Shown here: positions 27,085 through 40,602 of the stretch, piece by piece
Layout: every line of letters starts with the position of its first letter
How positions within the stretch are numbered: the first letter of the stretch is position 1
Assembly: GCA_965153355.1 (NCBI GenBank)
Contig: OZ231126.1
Location: 45,756,001-45,820,000, forward strand
DNA from: Flaccisagitta enflata
Taxonomy: Eukaryota; Chaetognatha; Sagittoidea; Aphragmophora
Direction: 5' to 3'
Length of the DNA stretch: 64,000 nucleotides
Translations under genes and position numbers: made by a program
Notes under the pieces: model-generated
Databases searched by the model: none
The model's input: only the letters and a program-made list of their open reading frames with translations
What the model was told of the DNA's origin: nothing

Positions 27085-27309
27085 TCAGACGACAACGAAG
27101 GTAACTGCGAAAGACGATGGAGACGTTTATTTTGCACATGAAGACAGAAATGACGACAAAGACAATAACATCATGACCAAGACGCCCGGTGCAGACATGA
27201 GACGACAACGAAGGTAACTGCGAAAGACGATGGAGACGTTTATTTTGCACATGAAGATAGAAATGACGACAGAGACAATAACATCATGACCAAGACGCTC
27301 GGTGCAGAC
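27085..27309. repeat. 113-bp tandem duplication
   Basis: Two head-to-tail copies with period 113. GACGACAACGAAGGTAACTG starts at 27088 and 27201, and GGTGCAGAC at 27188 and 27301. Only about four substitutions separate them, so the event is recent. The sequence is GAC/GACA-rich but not a simple repeat. Confidence 0.92.
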
Positions 27310-27535
27310 AACCTAGACCAAGATTACTAACAACGGTGACGACGAAGAGGACGACGATGATAACATGCGACGACAGACGGAACCGACAGCCATCTGTGGC
27401 AACGGTAAGCTACGTGTACAACCAAAAGCACAACAAGGAAGCCAGGTCCTTTTTTCCCCCTGAATGTGACGTTGAGGGTGACGTAAACGTTTCAGAGAAA
27501 AAGAGAAAGAGACGGTAACACGACGGTAAGCAAGT

Positions 27536-27537
<2 letters not shown>

Positions 27538-27580
<43 letters not shown>
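27538..27580. repeat. (GA)n microsatellite
   Basis: About 20 GA units. From 27581 to 28244 the sequence is pyrimidine-rich and single-copy-looking, with no recognised gene. Confidence 0.94.
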
Positions 27581-27582
<2 letters not shown>

Positions 27583-28244
27583 TGCGGTGGACGTGAACAC
27601 CACTTTTTCTGTCTCTGTCTCTTTCACTCTTTTTTCCTGGAAGATGACACAGATTGTGAACGTACGTGCCGTGCGTCACTGCTGCTTGTACTCTACGTCG
27701 TGATCCTCTACCCAACTACCCGTTAACTCGTCTTCAACCCATTCCTTTGCTACACCTTTCACTTACCTCACCTCCTTCGCGTTCCCTCTATATCAATTTA
27801 CTTTTCAATTTCTGTCCATTCGTTTCGCAATTGCTTTTCATATTCTTACACAACCCTGTCTGCTGTCTGCGTTTTCCGGCTTTTTCTCAATACTACTCAG
27901 CAAAACTTGAATGAGAAACGGTAAATACCGCTTATTGTCGACAGTTCTCTTACTCTCACCATCAGCCAAGTGGTCAAGTACTTCCTGTCGCTTTCCTTCG
28001 GTTCTTTTCCATCGAATCCTCAGTTCTCTACGAGCTCTTTACCTTTGTTGTTACTCTGCCTGCTACCTCCTTGATTCTTCACTCTTCCTTTCTATTGCTA
28101 TTTTCCCTTCTTTTCTCTCTCTTTTTCTTCCATCCTCGTCTTTTCTCATCAAGGCTTGAAGAGCCTCTTGAGCGCGGCTACAGGCAAAGACAAAAGCCAA
28201 AAACATGCCATTGCCGATGTTGATGTGGTTTTTGCTGATCTTCT

Positions 28245-28388
<144 letters not shown>

Positions 28389-28647
28389 CCGTAATTTCAC
28401 AGAGGCTGTATCTTGCTGATGTCGTAGCTTTTGTTGCTTCGGCTGCTGTTATGTCGCTGTCGTTTTTGTCGTTGTTTTTGTTGTCGTTTTCGTGTTTGTT
28501 GTTGTTGCCGAACCTTTTCTGCTGCGATTCACCAAAAACACGTTAAAGGTGCGCCTCTCCTTTTATGCTCATCTTTCTGCGTGGAAAATTCAATTGTTTT
28601 CGTTGAGCCGACCGTGGCAAAGTTTTATGTTTTCGGTTTAAAAGAAA

Positions 28648-28649
<2 letters not shown>

Positions 28650-28694
<45 letters not shown>
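28650..28694. repeat. (GA)n microsatellite
   Basis: About 22 GA units passing into GACACACAGAGG. From 28695 to 29309 I see single-copy-looking AT-rich DNA only. Confidence 0.94.
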
Positions 28695-28696
<2 letters not shown>

Positions 28697-29309
28697 ACAG
28701 AGGAAGAGAAAAGAGACAAGACGAGGGAAGAGAGAATTTAGAGCTTTTTCATAAAAAATGAGTTTGAGCGCATCTAAAGAAGAAAAAAAAACATTCTTGA
28801 AAGAAGAAACTAAGAATTATCGTATTTTCCTACTCATCTCCCGGTAAAAGAACGTAAAGATGTTTATTCTATACAAAAAAAATGGAAAAAAAAGTTTGAG
28901 CAAAGGTGCGCGCGTTGGAAAACTCATTTCATTTCTAATTATCGAGTTTCTCCGTTTTTTCCTGCAATTCTCTAATCTGTTTGCAACTTCTGTCAATTTA
29001 AATCATCTCTCGCAAAAGTGAACATCTGTTCGGAAAAAGTCAACGCGGGAGTCACTCTGCCACTTGATTCTTTAATTTGATCGCAATCTTGTAACAATCA
29101 TTGCTAATTCAAGACTGTTACAATCGACTCTCATTTTCAGTCCTGAGTTTTAGGCACATTTCAACCTTGTCTTTATCTCTTCCCGCATCTTTTTTTTTCG
29201 GTCACGTGCTCACGGGGAATCGATGAGACCAACGACCGACCAATCCCTGTTCAGAGTTCACCTTCTCTGCCCCTCTTTTAACCACTTCCCCTATCTTACC
29301 CTCACATCT

Positions 29310-29455
29310 TCATACCCCCACACCCGCGCACCCCCGCGGACCCGCGCACCCGCGCACCCCCACACCCGCGCATCTGCGCACCCGCGGACCAGCGGACCCG
29401 CGCACCCCCACATCCTCACATCCGCGCACCCGCGCACCCACGCACCCCTCCCTAC
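29310..29455. repeat. CpG-rich minisatellite, CGCACCC-type units
   Basis: Irregular units of 7-9 bp such as CGCGCACCC, CGCGGACC and CCCACACC fill about 145 bp. The heptamer spacing and high CpG content differ from every neighbour. The open frames through it (Ala/His/Pro-rich) are products of the repeat. Confidence 0.88.
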
Positions 29456-29947
29456 CCTCATCGCACACGCCCGTCTCTTTGCGTATCACACCTTCATCTC
29501 GTGCCTTTTTGCATGTCATTGTGCGTTGCACGTCCGCCCTCATTTCTTGTGATTTTGCTGTGACGTTCAATCTCCTCGTTTTGAAAGTACGAGTTCTTGA
29601 GTACAAAATCTTACTAAAATTTTGAAGGATTAAAGAAACACAAATCTGTTTTGTATTGTTCCTGTTTCTTCTATGGCTGATTCAGTTGCTGTTTTCAGTG
29701 TCTTTTTTGCTGTTGGTCTCGCTGAGATTCGTCCTGTTGCGGTTGTTGATGCTGCTGTTGATGCTGCTGCTTTCGTTACTATGAGTCACGTGCTGAATTC
29801 CGAGTCACTTTGGCGTTTTTCAGAGTCCTCGACTTGGTTTCACCTGAATGAGTTTACAGCAAGTTACGGCCCATGACGTGTGCAACTCAGATCCGAGAGC
29901 CCGAACGTCGTCCTGTGTGTGTATGCATGTGCGGATATGACAGAGAA

Positions 29948-29951
<4 letters not shown>
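29456..29951. other. Unassigned sequence, no gene seen
   Basis: Single-copy-looking DNA with GTTGATGCTGCTG near 29743. A 67-codon + frame at 29673 has no recognisable feature. Confidence 0.45.
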
Positions 29952-29982
<31 letters not shown>

Positions 29983-30007
29983 AGCATTTTCTCCAATAGT
30001 TACGGTC

Positions 30008-30068
30008 AATGGTCATCATCGTCATCATCGTCATCATCATCATCGTCATCATCATCATCATTATCATC

Positions 30069-30116
<48 letters not shown>

Positions 30117-30117
30117 T

Positions 30118-30170
<53 letters not shown>

Positions 30171-30175
30171 TCATG
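30008..30175. repeat. (ATC)n microsatellite
   Basis: About 165 bp of ATC with GTC and ATT variants concentrated at the 5' side, preceded by a 30-bp GA tract at 29952-29981. The hAT-like element begins 16 bp beyond its 3' edge. Confidence 0.96.
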
Positions 30176-30539
30176 ATCGATAGGTTGGTTCAGGGCGGCA
30201 GAGGGGGTTCAACCCTCTGAGAAAAGGGGGCCTAGGGCCCGGAGGGCCTGAGGTGGGAAAAAAAGTGAAAAAAAGAAAAAAAAAAAAAAAAGGAAAAAGG
30301 AAAAAGAGGAGAAATAAAAAAGAAAAAAAAAGAAAAAAAAATCAGATTAGATCATTTTTGGACTTAAGAAGTCAAGTGGAGGCCCCATTGAGATCAAATC
30401 AACATATTGATAAAGTCTCGAATACCGACCCTTTCAAAGATATAGTACATGATACCTTCAATTAAACCCATATTTCAGTTAAATATGGGCCCTTGTAAAG
30501 GTGACAAATAATTTCAAAGTGAAGTTATCATTATCCTAT

Positions 30540-31070
30540 TTGAATGATTGAGGGTATCTTAAAATGAGAGCTGTATTTTTTTTCAATCAAAAAGGCTGAC
30601 TAATTCAGACCTCCTGTTCAGATTGGAAAAGAGGCATATTGATTTTGATTTGGTTTTTATTATTGATTTACTTAATCTTTTTTATGTACAGCCTATATTG
30701 GTTAAAAATTAGAGCCATATTTTTTCCAGTCAGAGAGGCTGACTAATTCATATCCCCCGTTCAGATTGGAAAGGAGGCACATTGATTTTGATTTAATAAT
30801 ATTGATGAACTTGGTCTTTTTTATGTACAGCCTGTATTGGTTAAAAATGAGAGCCATATTTTTTCCAATCAGAAGGGCTAATTCAGACCCCCCATTCAGA
30901 TTGGAAAAGTGGCACATTGATGGTGATTTTTTATTATAATGTATAACATTGTCATTATCTATTTCGCTCATGGTTAAAGATCAGTGCTAAATTTTATCAA
31001 GTCAGAAGGTCTAACAAATTTAGATCCCTTGCTCAGAAAAGATGAGAGGCACATTGATTTTGATTAGAGG
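30540..31070. repeat. Tandem array, about four units of 132-143 bp
   Basis: Each unit contains GAGAGCCATATTTTTTCCA, then GGCTGACTAATTC, CAGATTGGAAAAG and GCACATTGATTTTGAT. Unit landmarks fall at 30594, 30737, 30876 and 31008. The last unit is the most diverged. The array lies inside the hAT-like element and probably expanded there. Confidence 0.85.
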
Positions 31071-31168
31071 GAAAAAAAAAACAAAAAAACAAAAAACCTC
31101 AGTAAAACACCAATACCAGGTTGCAGGTCCTGGAGGTAGAAGTTTGAGCACTGGAGTTATTTTCATGG

Positions 31169-31353
31169 GAACAAGGCCGGACACACAGCTACCCCAGTCG
31201 CGTGCGGGTGGGCAAGGGCTGTATTTGAGGTCACTTGATCATTTGGGCAGGAGCAGTGAGGAAAATACCTCAAAAACCTACAAAAAGTTAAGTGTGATGG
31301 ACAAATGGACCGACAAAGCGAGGTGTAGAGTTGCATAGCTTGCAACTAAAAAT
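31169..31353 (-). mobile_element. Family A element, copy nested in hAT-like element
   Basis: Read on the + strand: GAACAAGGCCGG, the distal arm AGTCGCGTGC (31196-31205), GGGCAGGAGCAGTGAGG, GGACCGACAAAGCGAGGTG, then AGTTGCATAGCTTGCAACT (about 31329-31347) and AAAAATTT. Where the other copies have AGTCGCGTGCACGCGACT, this one has T/A at the CpG positions, as expected from methylation-driven decay, while the distal arm kept its CpGs. It is younger than the hAT-like insertion that contains it. Confidence 0.85.
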
Positions 31354-31780
31354 TTCTAATCTGATAACCCAAAACTAAAAGATAAACTTCACTCTAGTAT
31401 GGATGGGGGGGATTGCTAAGGGGGGGGGGGGTAATGGGGGTGTGCTAAGGGGGGGTAGGGGGGTAGGGGGGGCCCGGCCAAAGAGGCTAGAGGGGGGGCC
31501 CGCCATTTCTCTCGCCGGCCCTGGGTTGGTTAGGTGGTGGGTGACGAATGCCGGCGCTTACACGCAGGGCCTTTGGAGTGATACGGGTGTTGTGGTCGGC
31601 CAGCTAATTGATCACAATCCTTGGCTGAATTTTAAATGGATTATTATTTGCATGTTGAGCCTCGAGACATCCGGCAATATCCAGTTCTTTTTTCCCCTTC
31701 TTATCGATTTCCACCGCCTTCGTCACGATCACTTTCACTTTCTATCTGTTGGTTTCTACATTTTGTCTGTCCGTCTATTT

Positions 31781-32433
<653 letters not shown>

Positions 32434-33210
32434 AGTCATCCAAGGATCGCACATGGTCAGCGGTACCCGATGCCCTGCTTGGAGTGATTAACTGAAGAAG
32501 TGGAGTGAGAGCAGGGCAGCGGCCCTAAAGGGCCGATGTCCGGTAGGACACAGGGGTGAATTTCCATACGTCCTGAGAGGGCATATTTGGGGTAATTTTC
32601 CGTGATATTCATTGGGAATTTTGCATTTTTTTCAATTTCTTTTCAATTTGCCATGTTATTCAATGGGAATTTGAGGCCTAAGAGGCTGGATTTGAGGCCC
32701 AAGAGGCTGGATTTGAGGCCCAAGAGGCTGGATTTGAGGCTTGAGAGGTGGGATTTGACGCCTGTGAGACTGGATTTGAGGCCTGAAAGGCTGGATTTGA
32801 GGCTTGAGAGGCCAGATTTGAGGCCTGAGAGGCCAGATTTGAGGCCTGAGAGGCTGGATTTGAGGCCTGACAGGCTGGATTTGAGGCCTGAGAGGCCAGA
32901 TTTGAGGCCTGAGAGGCCAGATTTGAGGCCTGAGAGGCTGGATTTGAGGCCTGAGAGGCTGGGTTTGAGGCCTGAAAGGCTAGATTTGAGGCCTGAGAGG
33001 CCAGATTTGAGGCCTGAGAGGCCAGATTTGAGGCCTGAGAGGCCGGATTTGAGGCCTGAGAGGCTGAATTTGAGGCCTGAGAGGCTTGAGAAGCTTCGGA
33101 GGGGGGGACGTACGGACGGACGTACGTACGTACGTACGGACGGACGTAAGGAAATTCACTCCTGTGTCCTACAGGACATCGGCCCTTTGGGGCCGCTGCC
33201 GAAAAAGGAA
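32434..33210 (-). mobile_element. Family B element, copy 1 (long inverted repeats plus 21-bp minisatellite)
   Basis: From left to right: an 80-bp tail beginning AGTCATCCAAGGATCGCA and ending GAGAGCA; the left inverted repeat GGGCAGCGGCCCTAAAGGGC... (32514-32575); a minisatellite of about 20 units with 21-bp period (32669-33090); a GACG/TACG tetranucleotide tract (33106-33148); and the right inverted repeat (33141-33200) followed by GAAAAAGG. The arms are about 60 bp and differ at only a few positions. Each arm contains its own hairpins (GGCCCTAAAGGGCC-like and GTCC..GGAC). The T-rich end lies on the right, so the element is drawn on the reverse strand. The open frame across the array (LRPER repeats) results from a 21-bp period and is not accepted as a gene. 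Confidence 0.85.
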
Positions 33211-33531
33211 AGAAAAGGGAGGAAAGGAGGATGGAATTGAATTCCATTCTTTTCAACACCTTTCTTCCACTTCCCTTGGTTTTGATGCAAATTTGAACAG
33301 GTTCCCTTTTCCATTAGTTGGCACCGCAGAGGAAACCGATCCAACCAGCACACGATCTCTCCATTTCTACTTTCTAACTGCTCTCTTTGCTTTTTATTTT
33401 TTATTTTTTCACGATTTTTTTTTTCTTCTTTTTCTTTCTTTTTTTCCTTCTTTCTTTCTGCTTTTCTTTCACTCTTGTTTTTTTTTGCTTACTGTCTTTT
33501 TGATTGTTTCGTTTTTTCTTTTGCTCTTTTT

Positions 33532-33532
33532 T

Positions 33533-33588
<56 letters not shown>

Positions 33589-33645
33589 TCCTTCTTTCTT
33601 TCTTTCTCTCTTTCTTTCTTTCTCTCTTTCTTCCTTCCTTTCTTT
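33532..33645. repeat. (TTTC)n microsatellite
   Basis: About 14 pure TTTC units, then CTTC and CTCT variants. Degenerate T/C-rich sequence precedes it from about 33405. Confidence 0.95.
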
Positions 33646-33777
33646 CTATCCTATAGCCTGTCTATTCTTTGCTTGTCTGACTGACCTGTCGACCTGCGTT
33701 TAATCTTCGACCTGCATTTCATTTTCTGTCCCGCTGGTCTCTCAACTCCTGCCCTTCTTCTTCTGCTGGACCCGCAC

Positions 33778-34528
<751 letters not shown>

Positions 34529-34724
34529 TTTTTAGTCGCGTGCACGCGACTCTACAACCCGCTTTGTCCGTCCGTCGGTCGGTCGGTTGGTCGGTCACAC
34601 TTTACTTTTTTCTATAATTTTATTGTTTTGACCTCACTGCTCCTGCCCAAATGATCTGGTGACCTCAAATGTGGCCCCTGCCCACCCGCACGCGACCTCG
34701 GTAGCCGTGTATCCGGCCTTGTTT
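34529..34724 (+). mobile_element. Family A element, complete copy (Helentron-like)
   Basis: A complete copy of about 196 bp. It begins TTTTTAG and has the perfect 18-bp palindrome AGTCGCGTGCACGCGACT (34534-34551), CTACAACCCGCTTTGTCC, a (GTCC/GTCGG)n tract at 34567-34595, GACCTCACTGCTCCTGCCC, the distal arm GCACGCGACC (34688-34697), GCCGTGTATCC and GGCCTTGTTTC. The proximal arm AGTCGCGTGC pairs with the distal arm at nine of ten positions. Compared with the 8451 copy, positions that differ in one arm differ in the other as well. No coding capacity. Confidence 0.87.
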
Positions 34725-35120
34725 CTTCAAAATGTTCTGTTTTCCGCGTTTTGTTTTGTTTTTTCTTTTTGTTTTTATCAAAACGGCTGATTTTCTTCCA
34801 TGACTCTACTTTTCCACACATCGCATTTGCCTCTTGTACGTGCCTTATCATTGTGAGTTACTGACACGCATTTATGGGTGAGAGGTTTTTTTTTCTTTTT
34901 TACTTCTTTTTTTTTCGAATTTATTTGTTTCTTCTTTGGTTTGGGTTAACCCTGATGAAGAAATTCGGCTGTTTGATCCAAGGATTTGCGCTTGATTTCC
35001 CCTCGACTTGTAATCCCCTGCCAATCTCACCATGGCCCATGCTCAAGGTATATTGCTTAACCATTTCTCAACCGTTTCTACATATCCAGAAATAATAAAC
35101 TCAAACTCACATATTTATTT

Positions 35121-35126
<6 letters not shown>

Positions 35127-35195
<69 letters not shown>
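35127..35195. repeat. (CT)n microsatellite
   Basis: About 68 bp of pure CT, ending in CTCTGGGTGTATC. The stretch 34725-35126 is T-rich and single-copy-looking. Confidence 0.95.
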
Positions 35196-35197
<2 letters not shown>

Positions 35198-35365
35198 GTG
35201 TATCTCCTATCTCCTAATGGCGAAAACGCCTAATGGCGAAAATATCTTCATCAGAAATTGGCCTAATGTAGAAAATATTTTTTTAAGCCAATTTCAAAGT
35301 GAAAATTTTTGTCTAAATGTAGCTTGATGCAGAAAAAGATAAAGAAGGGAACAAAGAGGAATTTA

Positions 35366-35368
35366 AAT

Positions 35369-35399
<31 letters not shown>

Positions 35400-35762
35400 C
35401 GAGAGAAGAGAGAGAGAGAGAGAGGCAGAGACAGAGAGAGACACACAGAGAGACACAGAGAGACACAGAAAGACACTGAGAGACACAGAGAGACACAGAG
35501 AGAGACAGAGAAAGAGACAGACAGAGACAGTGAGAGGTAGATGGATAGATAGATAGGTAGACAGATTATTGGACAGAAAAAGACAGACCAACAAACAGAC
35601 GGACAGGAACGTAGAAAGAGAGAGACTCACAGAGAGGAAGAGAGACAAAGAGAGTTTGACAGAAACCTAAAAAAGAACAAAAATGGGCAAATTCAGAGAT
35701 ACAGCCACAGAGGAGACAAATAGACAACGAAAGAGACAGACACTAGGAGAGAAAGATAGAAA

Positions 35763-35804
<42 letters not shown>

Positions 35805-35935
35805 TGACAAAGATAAACAAATAATAAAAAGATGACAGAGACAAAGAAAGACAAGAAAAGATTAAGAGAGAAAACAGGATAAGGCAAAGATACAAATAGA
35901 GAGAAAAATAAAAAAATATGCATGAGAGAAATGAA
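35366..35935. repeat. Purine-rich degenerate GAGA/GACA stretch with (GACA)n core
   Basis: About 550 bp dominated by GAGAGACACAGAGA-type steps, with a pure GACA block at 35767-35812 and GATA steps near 35545. It looks like an old GA/GACA microsatellite field that has decayed. Long reverse-strand frames through it are Leu/Ser/Cys-rich artefacts. Confidence 0.85.
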
Positions 35936-36157
35936 TGAGAAAGAAAAACTGTTTTTGGTTGATTTTAAGTGTTTTTTTTTGCTCGATGAAGTGTTGTTTT
36001 TCTTTATAGATTAGTTTTTGAAAATAAAAAAAAAATTAAGAAATGATATTGCAAAAATATTTTAGATTAACAAAATAGTTTTGATTTTTTAAAAATTGAT
36101 AAATGGGCAATGTAAGTTTATTTAGTAACAATGATTTTATGAATATGTAAAAATAAC

Positions 36158-36240
36158 AAGAGTGGATACAAGGCTACCCCAGTAGAGGCAGTGATAAAAA
36201 AGGTCATTAAGGCATTTTTGCTAGAGCAGTGAATTTTTTT
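36158..36240 (-). mobile_element. Family A element, decayed fragment
   Basis: GGATACAAGGCTACCCCAGT matches the 3' terminal part of family A read on the reverse strand, and GAGCAGTGA further on matches the GGAGCAGTGA landmark. The hairpin and tetranucleotide parts are gone or unrecognisable. Confidence 0.45.
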
Positions 36241-36321
36241 TTTTGCCTTCCTTTTTCATTATATTGATTACTTTTAATCTCTTTCACTGTTCCACCCTTT
36301 GTCTCTGTTTTGCAGGCTCTT

Positions 36322-36453
<132 letters not shown>

Positions 36454-36610
36454 CTTTCTCCCTATTTTTTTTCTAAGTTAGGCGCATAGATTTTTTATAT
36501 CCAAGTCATAACTTTTCTTCCAAAATTGGCCTAATAGAGAAAAAAAATTTTCATCATCAGGCCAAAAGTAATTTTCGAAATTAGGCCACAGGAAAATGTT
36601 CGAGGACAGG

Positions 36611-37347
<737 letters not shown>

Positions 37348-37640
37348 ACGAGACAATGGCAGACAATCATAGTAAGAGGCAGAGAAAGAAAGGAAATAGA
37401 AGATAGACACACAGACACAATCACAGACAGAAGGACAGAGACCTGTAGTGACTGATAGACAGACAGAGACAGAAATACGTTGACACAAATGCCCAAAATG
37501 CAAATGACAAATGACATTTTATATCGCGTTGTTTTCATCACGAAGTCTACAAGTATCAAATGTTACATTTCCACGTTTAAGTTGAATTGAAAAAGTGAAT
37601 CATCAAATGATGAGATGAATGAGGAGGAAGGGGAACTACA

Positions 37641-37700
37641 AGAGGAGGAGGAGGAGGAGGAGGAGGAGGAGGAGGAGGAGGAGGAGGAGGAGGAGGAGGA
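37641..37700. repeat. (GAG)n microsatellite
   Basis: Twenty GAG units with no interruption, followed by TTGGCGGTCGG. Confidence 0.96.
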
Positions 37701-38961
37701 TTGGCGGTCGGTCGCGCGACGGTGTGGTTAGGGAACCACAGGGGACAAAATCGAGAGAAATAAGGTAGCAGATTTCATCACGGTGTCCCGCGGGTAGAGT
37801 CACACTGTGCCTTCCTCTTCTTCGTTCCCACTTTATCTGCGGGTCTTCTTCTTCCTCTTCATCATCTTCTTCCACCTCCTCTTCTTTCTCCTCTTCTTCT
37901 TCCTCCTCATCTCAATCTGTCGCCTACCTGCCGTGTTTTCCCTTTTCTACCTTTCCAACGTGAAAGAAAGAGAGTGGAATTGCTTAATAACGTCGAGACA
38001 AGGCAAAAAAAGTTTCCAATTGGCCAATCAGAGGTCACGGATGGAACCTCACTTCCACCAATCCTCGCGCTGAATCAGTGGCAACGCGAAGTTTTTCGTG
38101 CGATACTTGTGTAATTCTTTCTCTCGTTGTTTTTCCTTTCTTTTTGTCTCGCTGTCAGCATGAACCGGCACTTACCTTTGTGACTTACCGCCGCTCTTCT
38201 CTTCCGCGCCAGCACTTTCCTCTTATTTCTCTCACTTTCTTACTTCCTCCTCTTCTTCTTCCTCTTTCTCCACCTCCTCTTTATTCCACTGCCAAATGTT
38301 GCCGTAATTCCCAAATTGTTCTGCAATGACGACGGTAATGACGTTGACGGCAATAACAGTGATGATTACGGCGTAAGGCCGTAAAGGAGGGAATGAGAGA
38401 GAGAGAGAAAGAGAGGGTTAAAGGGTTCAAGAGTGACCTCCGGTCAAAGCGAGAGAGAGAGGGAAAAGGAGGGAGGAAAAAAGAAAGAGAGTTGTGTTTT
38501 TGGCGTTTAATGGAAGATTGGTCAAGCATTGCTTAACCGATGATGTTGTTGTTGTTGTTGGTCATTCATGGGAATCGAGGTGACATTTGGTCAGTATTCG
38601 AGAAATTGTAAAACTGCTTCCGATGACGATTTTGTCACGTGCGGTTCACAGGAAACACAAAGTGAGAAAAAATAAAGGGACAGACTCGAACAAGGAACAA
38701 GGAATAAGGAAGGAAGAAAGAAAGAAAGGAAAAAAGAATGAATAAAAAAGAGAGACAAATTTTTAAAAAGGTTGAATGAAAAAGATAAAGAAAAAAAAAA
38801 TAGAGGAAGAAGAAAAATAATGGGGAAATAGTGAAAACGAATGAGATAAATAGAAACAAACAAGAGATGAAAAAAAGGTTGTGTGTGGAAATGAAGTTGT
38901 TTTCCCCTCATCGCCCTTTCATACCTGAACCTGACATATTTGTTGATAAGAGAGAATGGAA

Positions 38962-38962
<1 letters not shown>
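37701..38962. other. Unassigned sequence, no gene seen
   Basis: T/C-rich CTTCTTCC sequence at 37810-37910, degenerate GAGA at 38394-38490, and purine-rich AAGAAAG at 38690-38880. Frames of 80-106 codons are of biased composition and not convincing. Confidence 0.5.

Positions 38963-39012
<50 letters not shown>
38963..39012. repeat. (GA)n microsatellite
   Basis: About 25 GA units, 95 bp upstream of a CCG/CCA-rich array. Confidence 0.95.
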
Positions 39013-39017
<5 letters not shown>

Positions 39018-39106
39018 GGTTAGCGATGGGGAGGGGATAGGGTTCTACAAACGGCTCTTCACCGTTTGTTGTTGTTCCACCTTCGCCAAAATTTGACAAT
39101 GTTTTG

Positions 39107-39210
39107 CTGCCGCTTCCGCGTCGCTCACTGCCACCGCTACCGCTGCCGCTGCCGCTACGCCGCCACCGCCGCCACCGCTGCCACCGCCACCGCTGCCGCC
39201 ACCGCTAAGA
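39107..39210. repeat. Degenerate (CCG/CCA/GCT)n array
   Basis: CCACCGCTACCGCTGCCG-type trinucleotides, the reverse-strand form of the GGC array at 16757. Frames here read Ala/Thr-rich or, on the other strand, Gly-rich. Confidence 0.85.
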
Positions 39211-39562
39211 GCCCGGAGCCTGGTTACGGCAGAAAGGTGAGAGAGGGGACATAGAAAAAGGAGTACGGATGGCAAGAAGGGTAACGTGATTATTTCAAAT
39301 AGAATTCAAAGATGAGTGACTGGAGGGAGGTAGGGTGGGGTGGTGATGGGTAGCTGAGAGTCAACATGCCGAAGCTCTCGGCTCTTTGTTATGATCAAGG
39401 TATTTCTCCGTTTTGTCGGTAATACATTTGGTTTTTTGATGAGGTGTTGTTGCGAAACCCTGAATTACTTTTTCTAACTTTCTCTTTTTTGTGAATTCCA
39501 TTTCATTCTACGTTGCACGCTGCGTATCGCGGAGTGCGGTTCGACTTCACGCCGCGAATCGC

Positions 39563-39567
<5 letters not shown>

Positions 39568-39656
<89 letters not shown>
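39568..39656. repeat. (CT)n microsatellite
   Basis: About 88 bp of pure CT with a GTCGTAG 3' edge. Between 39211 and 39567 the DNA is single-copy-looking. Confidence 0.96.
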
Positions 39657-39660
<4 letters not shown>

Positions 39661-40392
39661 TAGTTTTCTCTATATTTGTATTCACATCGCGGTGGCTGTT
39701 TCCTCCCCCCTCAACAGAAATCCCCTGGACTTTACGATCAGTTTCCGAATTTTAATCCATTAAGGAGTCGAGAATCTATTATCACCTGAAAGTTTTGGCA
39801 CTTCAGCCCCGATGGAACCATATTTCTATTTCTTTTTCTCTTTTTTTCTTTTTTTTTTTTTTATCTCTTTACTTTCTTTTTCTCCTTACTTCGGAATGGG
39901 TTTTTTCTCCACACTTTTTCTCTCACTTGCCTCTTCTCTTCTCTCCTTCCCACAGGACGTGTCATCCGATAACAATCTTTCCAACCACTGTTGCCACTTA
40001 CGCAATCTAAAACACAAATTTAGTTATTTTTCTCTTGATTCCTCTTTACCACCCCATCCCCAACGCCCCCCTCTCTTCTCTCCCCCATCCCTCCAAATGC
40101 ACTTTCAATAACTCGGTTTTTGTGGAATCTAACCCGTTCTACCTAACTTACCTTCTGCATCCTCCTCGTTATCACATTTCATCTCATAACTCCACATTCT
40201 CTACCCGCTCTTTTCCTTTCTGCCTTCTAGCCTCCTTTTTTTTCTACCACCTTGTCTAAATTCAACAAAATTTACTATTCAGAGCCTTCTGTGCGTCGTC
40301 AAGGCAAACCTTTCCGATATTCGCGCACTTCTTTCCCTCTTTTCTTTTCATTCTTCCTTTTCTGCTTCTTTCTTGCTTTCTTGCTTTCTATC
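39657..40392. other. Pyrimidine-rich unassigned sequence
   Basis: T/C-rich DNA with poly-T near 39849. No gene was recognised. Confidence 0.5.
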
Positions 40393-40395
40393 TTG

Positions 40396-40466
<71 letters not shown>

Positions 40467-40494
40467 TCCTTCTTTTATTCTTTCTTTCTTTATT

Positions 40495-40590
<96 letters not shown>

Positions 40591-40602
40591 TCAATCTTTC
40601 TT
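40393..40602. repeat. (TTTC)n microsatellite
   Basis: About 210 bp of TTTC with a small cluster of variants (CCTTCTTTTATTC, TTTATTTC) at 40468-40495. Poly-T-rich sequence continues to about 40790. Confidence 0.97.

Larger units (their letters stand above)
30191..31523. mobile_element. hAT-like non-autonomous element, 1.3 kb, with nested family A copy
   Basis: Flanked by identical octamers GGTTGGTT (30183-30190 and 31524-31531). The left end is CAGGGCGGCAGAG and the right end read inward is CAGGGCCGGCGAGAG, a short terminal inverted repeat with hAT-like CAGGG ends. The subterminal regions are G-rich (GGGGGCCTAGGGCC left, GGGGGGGCCCGCC right). Inside is an AT-rich array of about four units of 132-143 bp (30540-31070) and a reverse-strand family A element (31169-31353). 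No transposase frame is present, so it is a deletion derivative or a MITE-like passenger. Confidence 0.85.

Noticed and set aside
30207-30225. GGTTCAACCC as a tRNA T-arm or SINE box B
   Set aside because: No matching acceptor, D-arm or box A lies at the right distance. It belongs to the end of the hAT-like element.
32434-32513. The conserved 80-bp tail of family B as a tRNA-derived SINE head
   Set aside because: I could not fit box A and box B. A stem of CCAAG...CTTGG fits a Helentron-like 3' hairpin better.
32669-33090. A CRISPR-like array
   Set aside because: The units are contiguous with no unique spacers, and the DNA is eukaryotic. It is a minisatellite.
32602-33240. A 212-codon frame with a seven-residue LRPERLD-type repeat
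   Set aside because: The 21-bp minisatellite of family B keeps the frame open because 21 is a multiple of three. It sits inside a mobile element, and the second copy does not preserve the frame.
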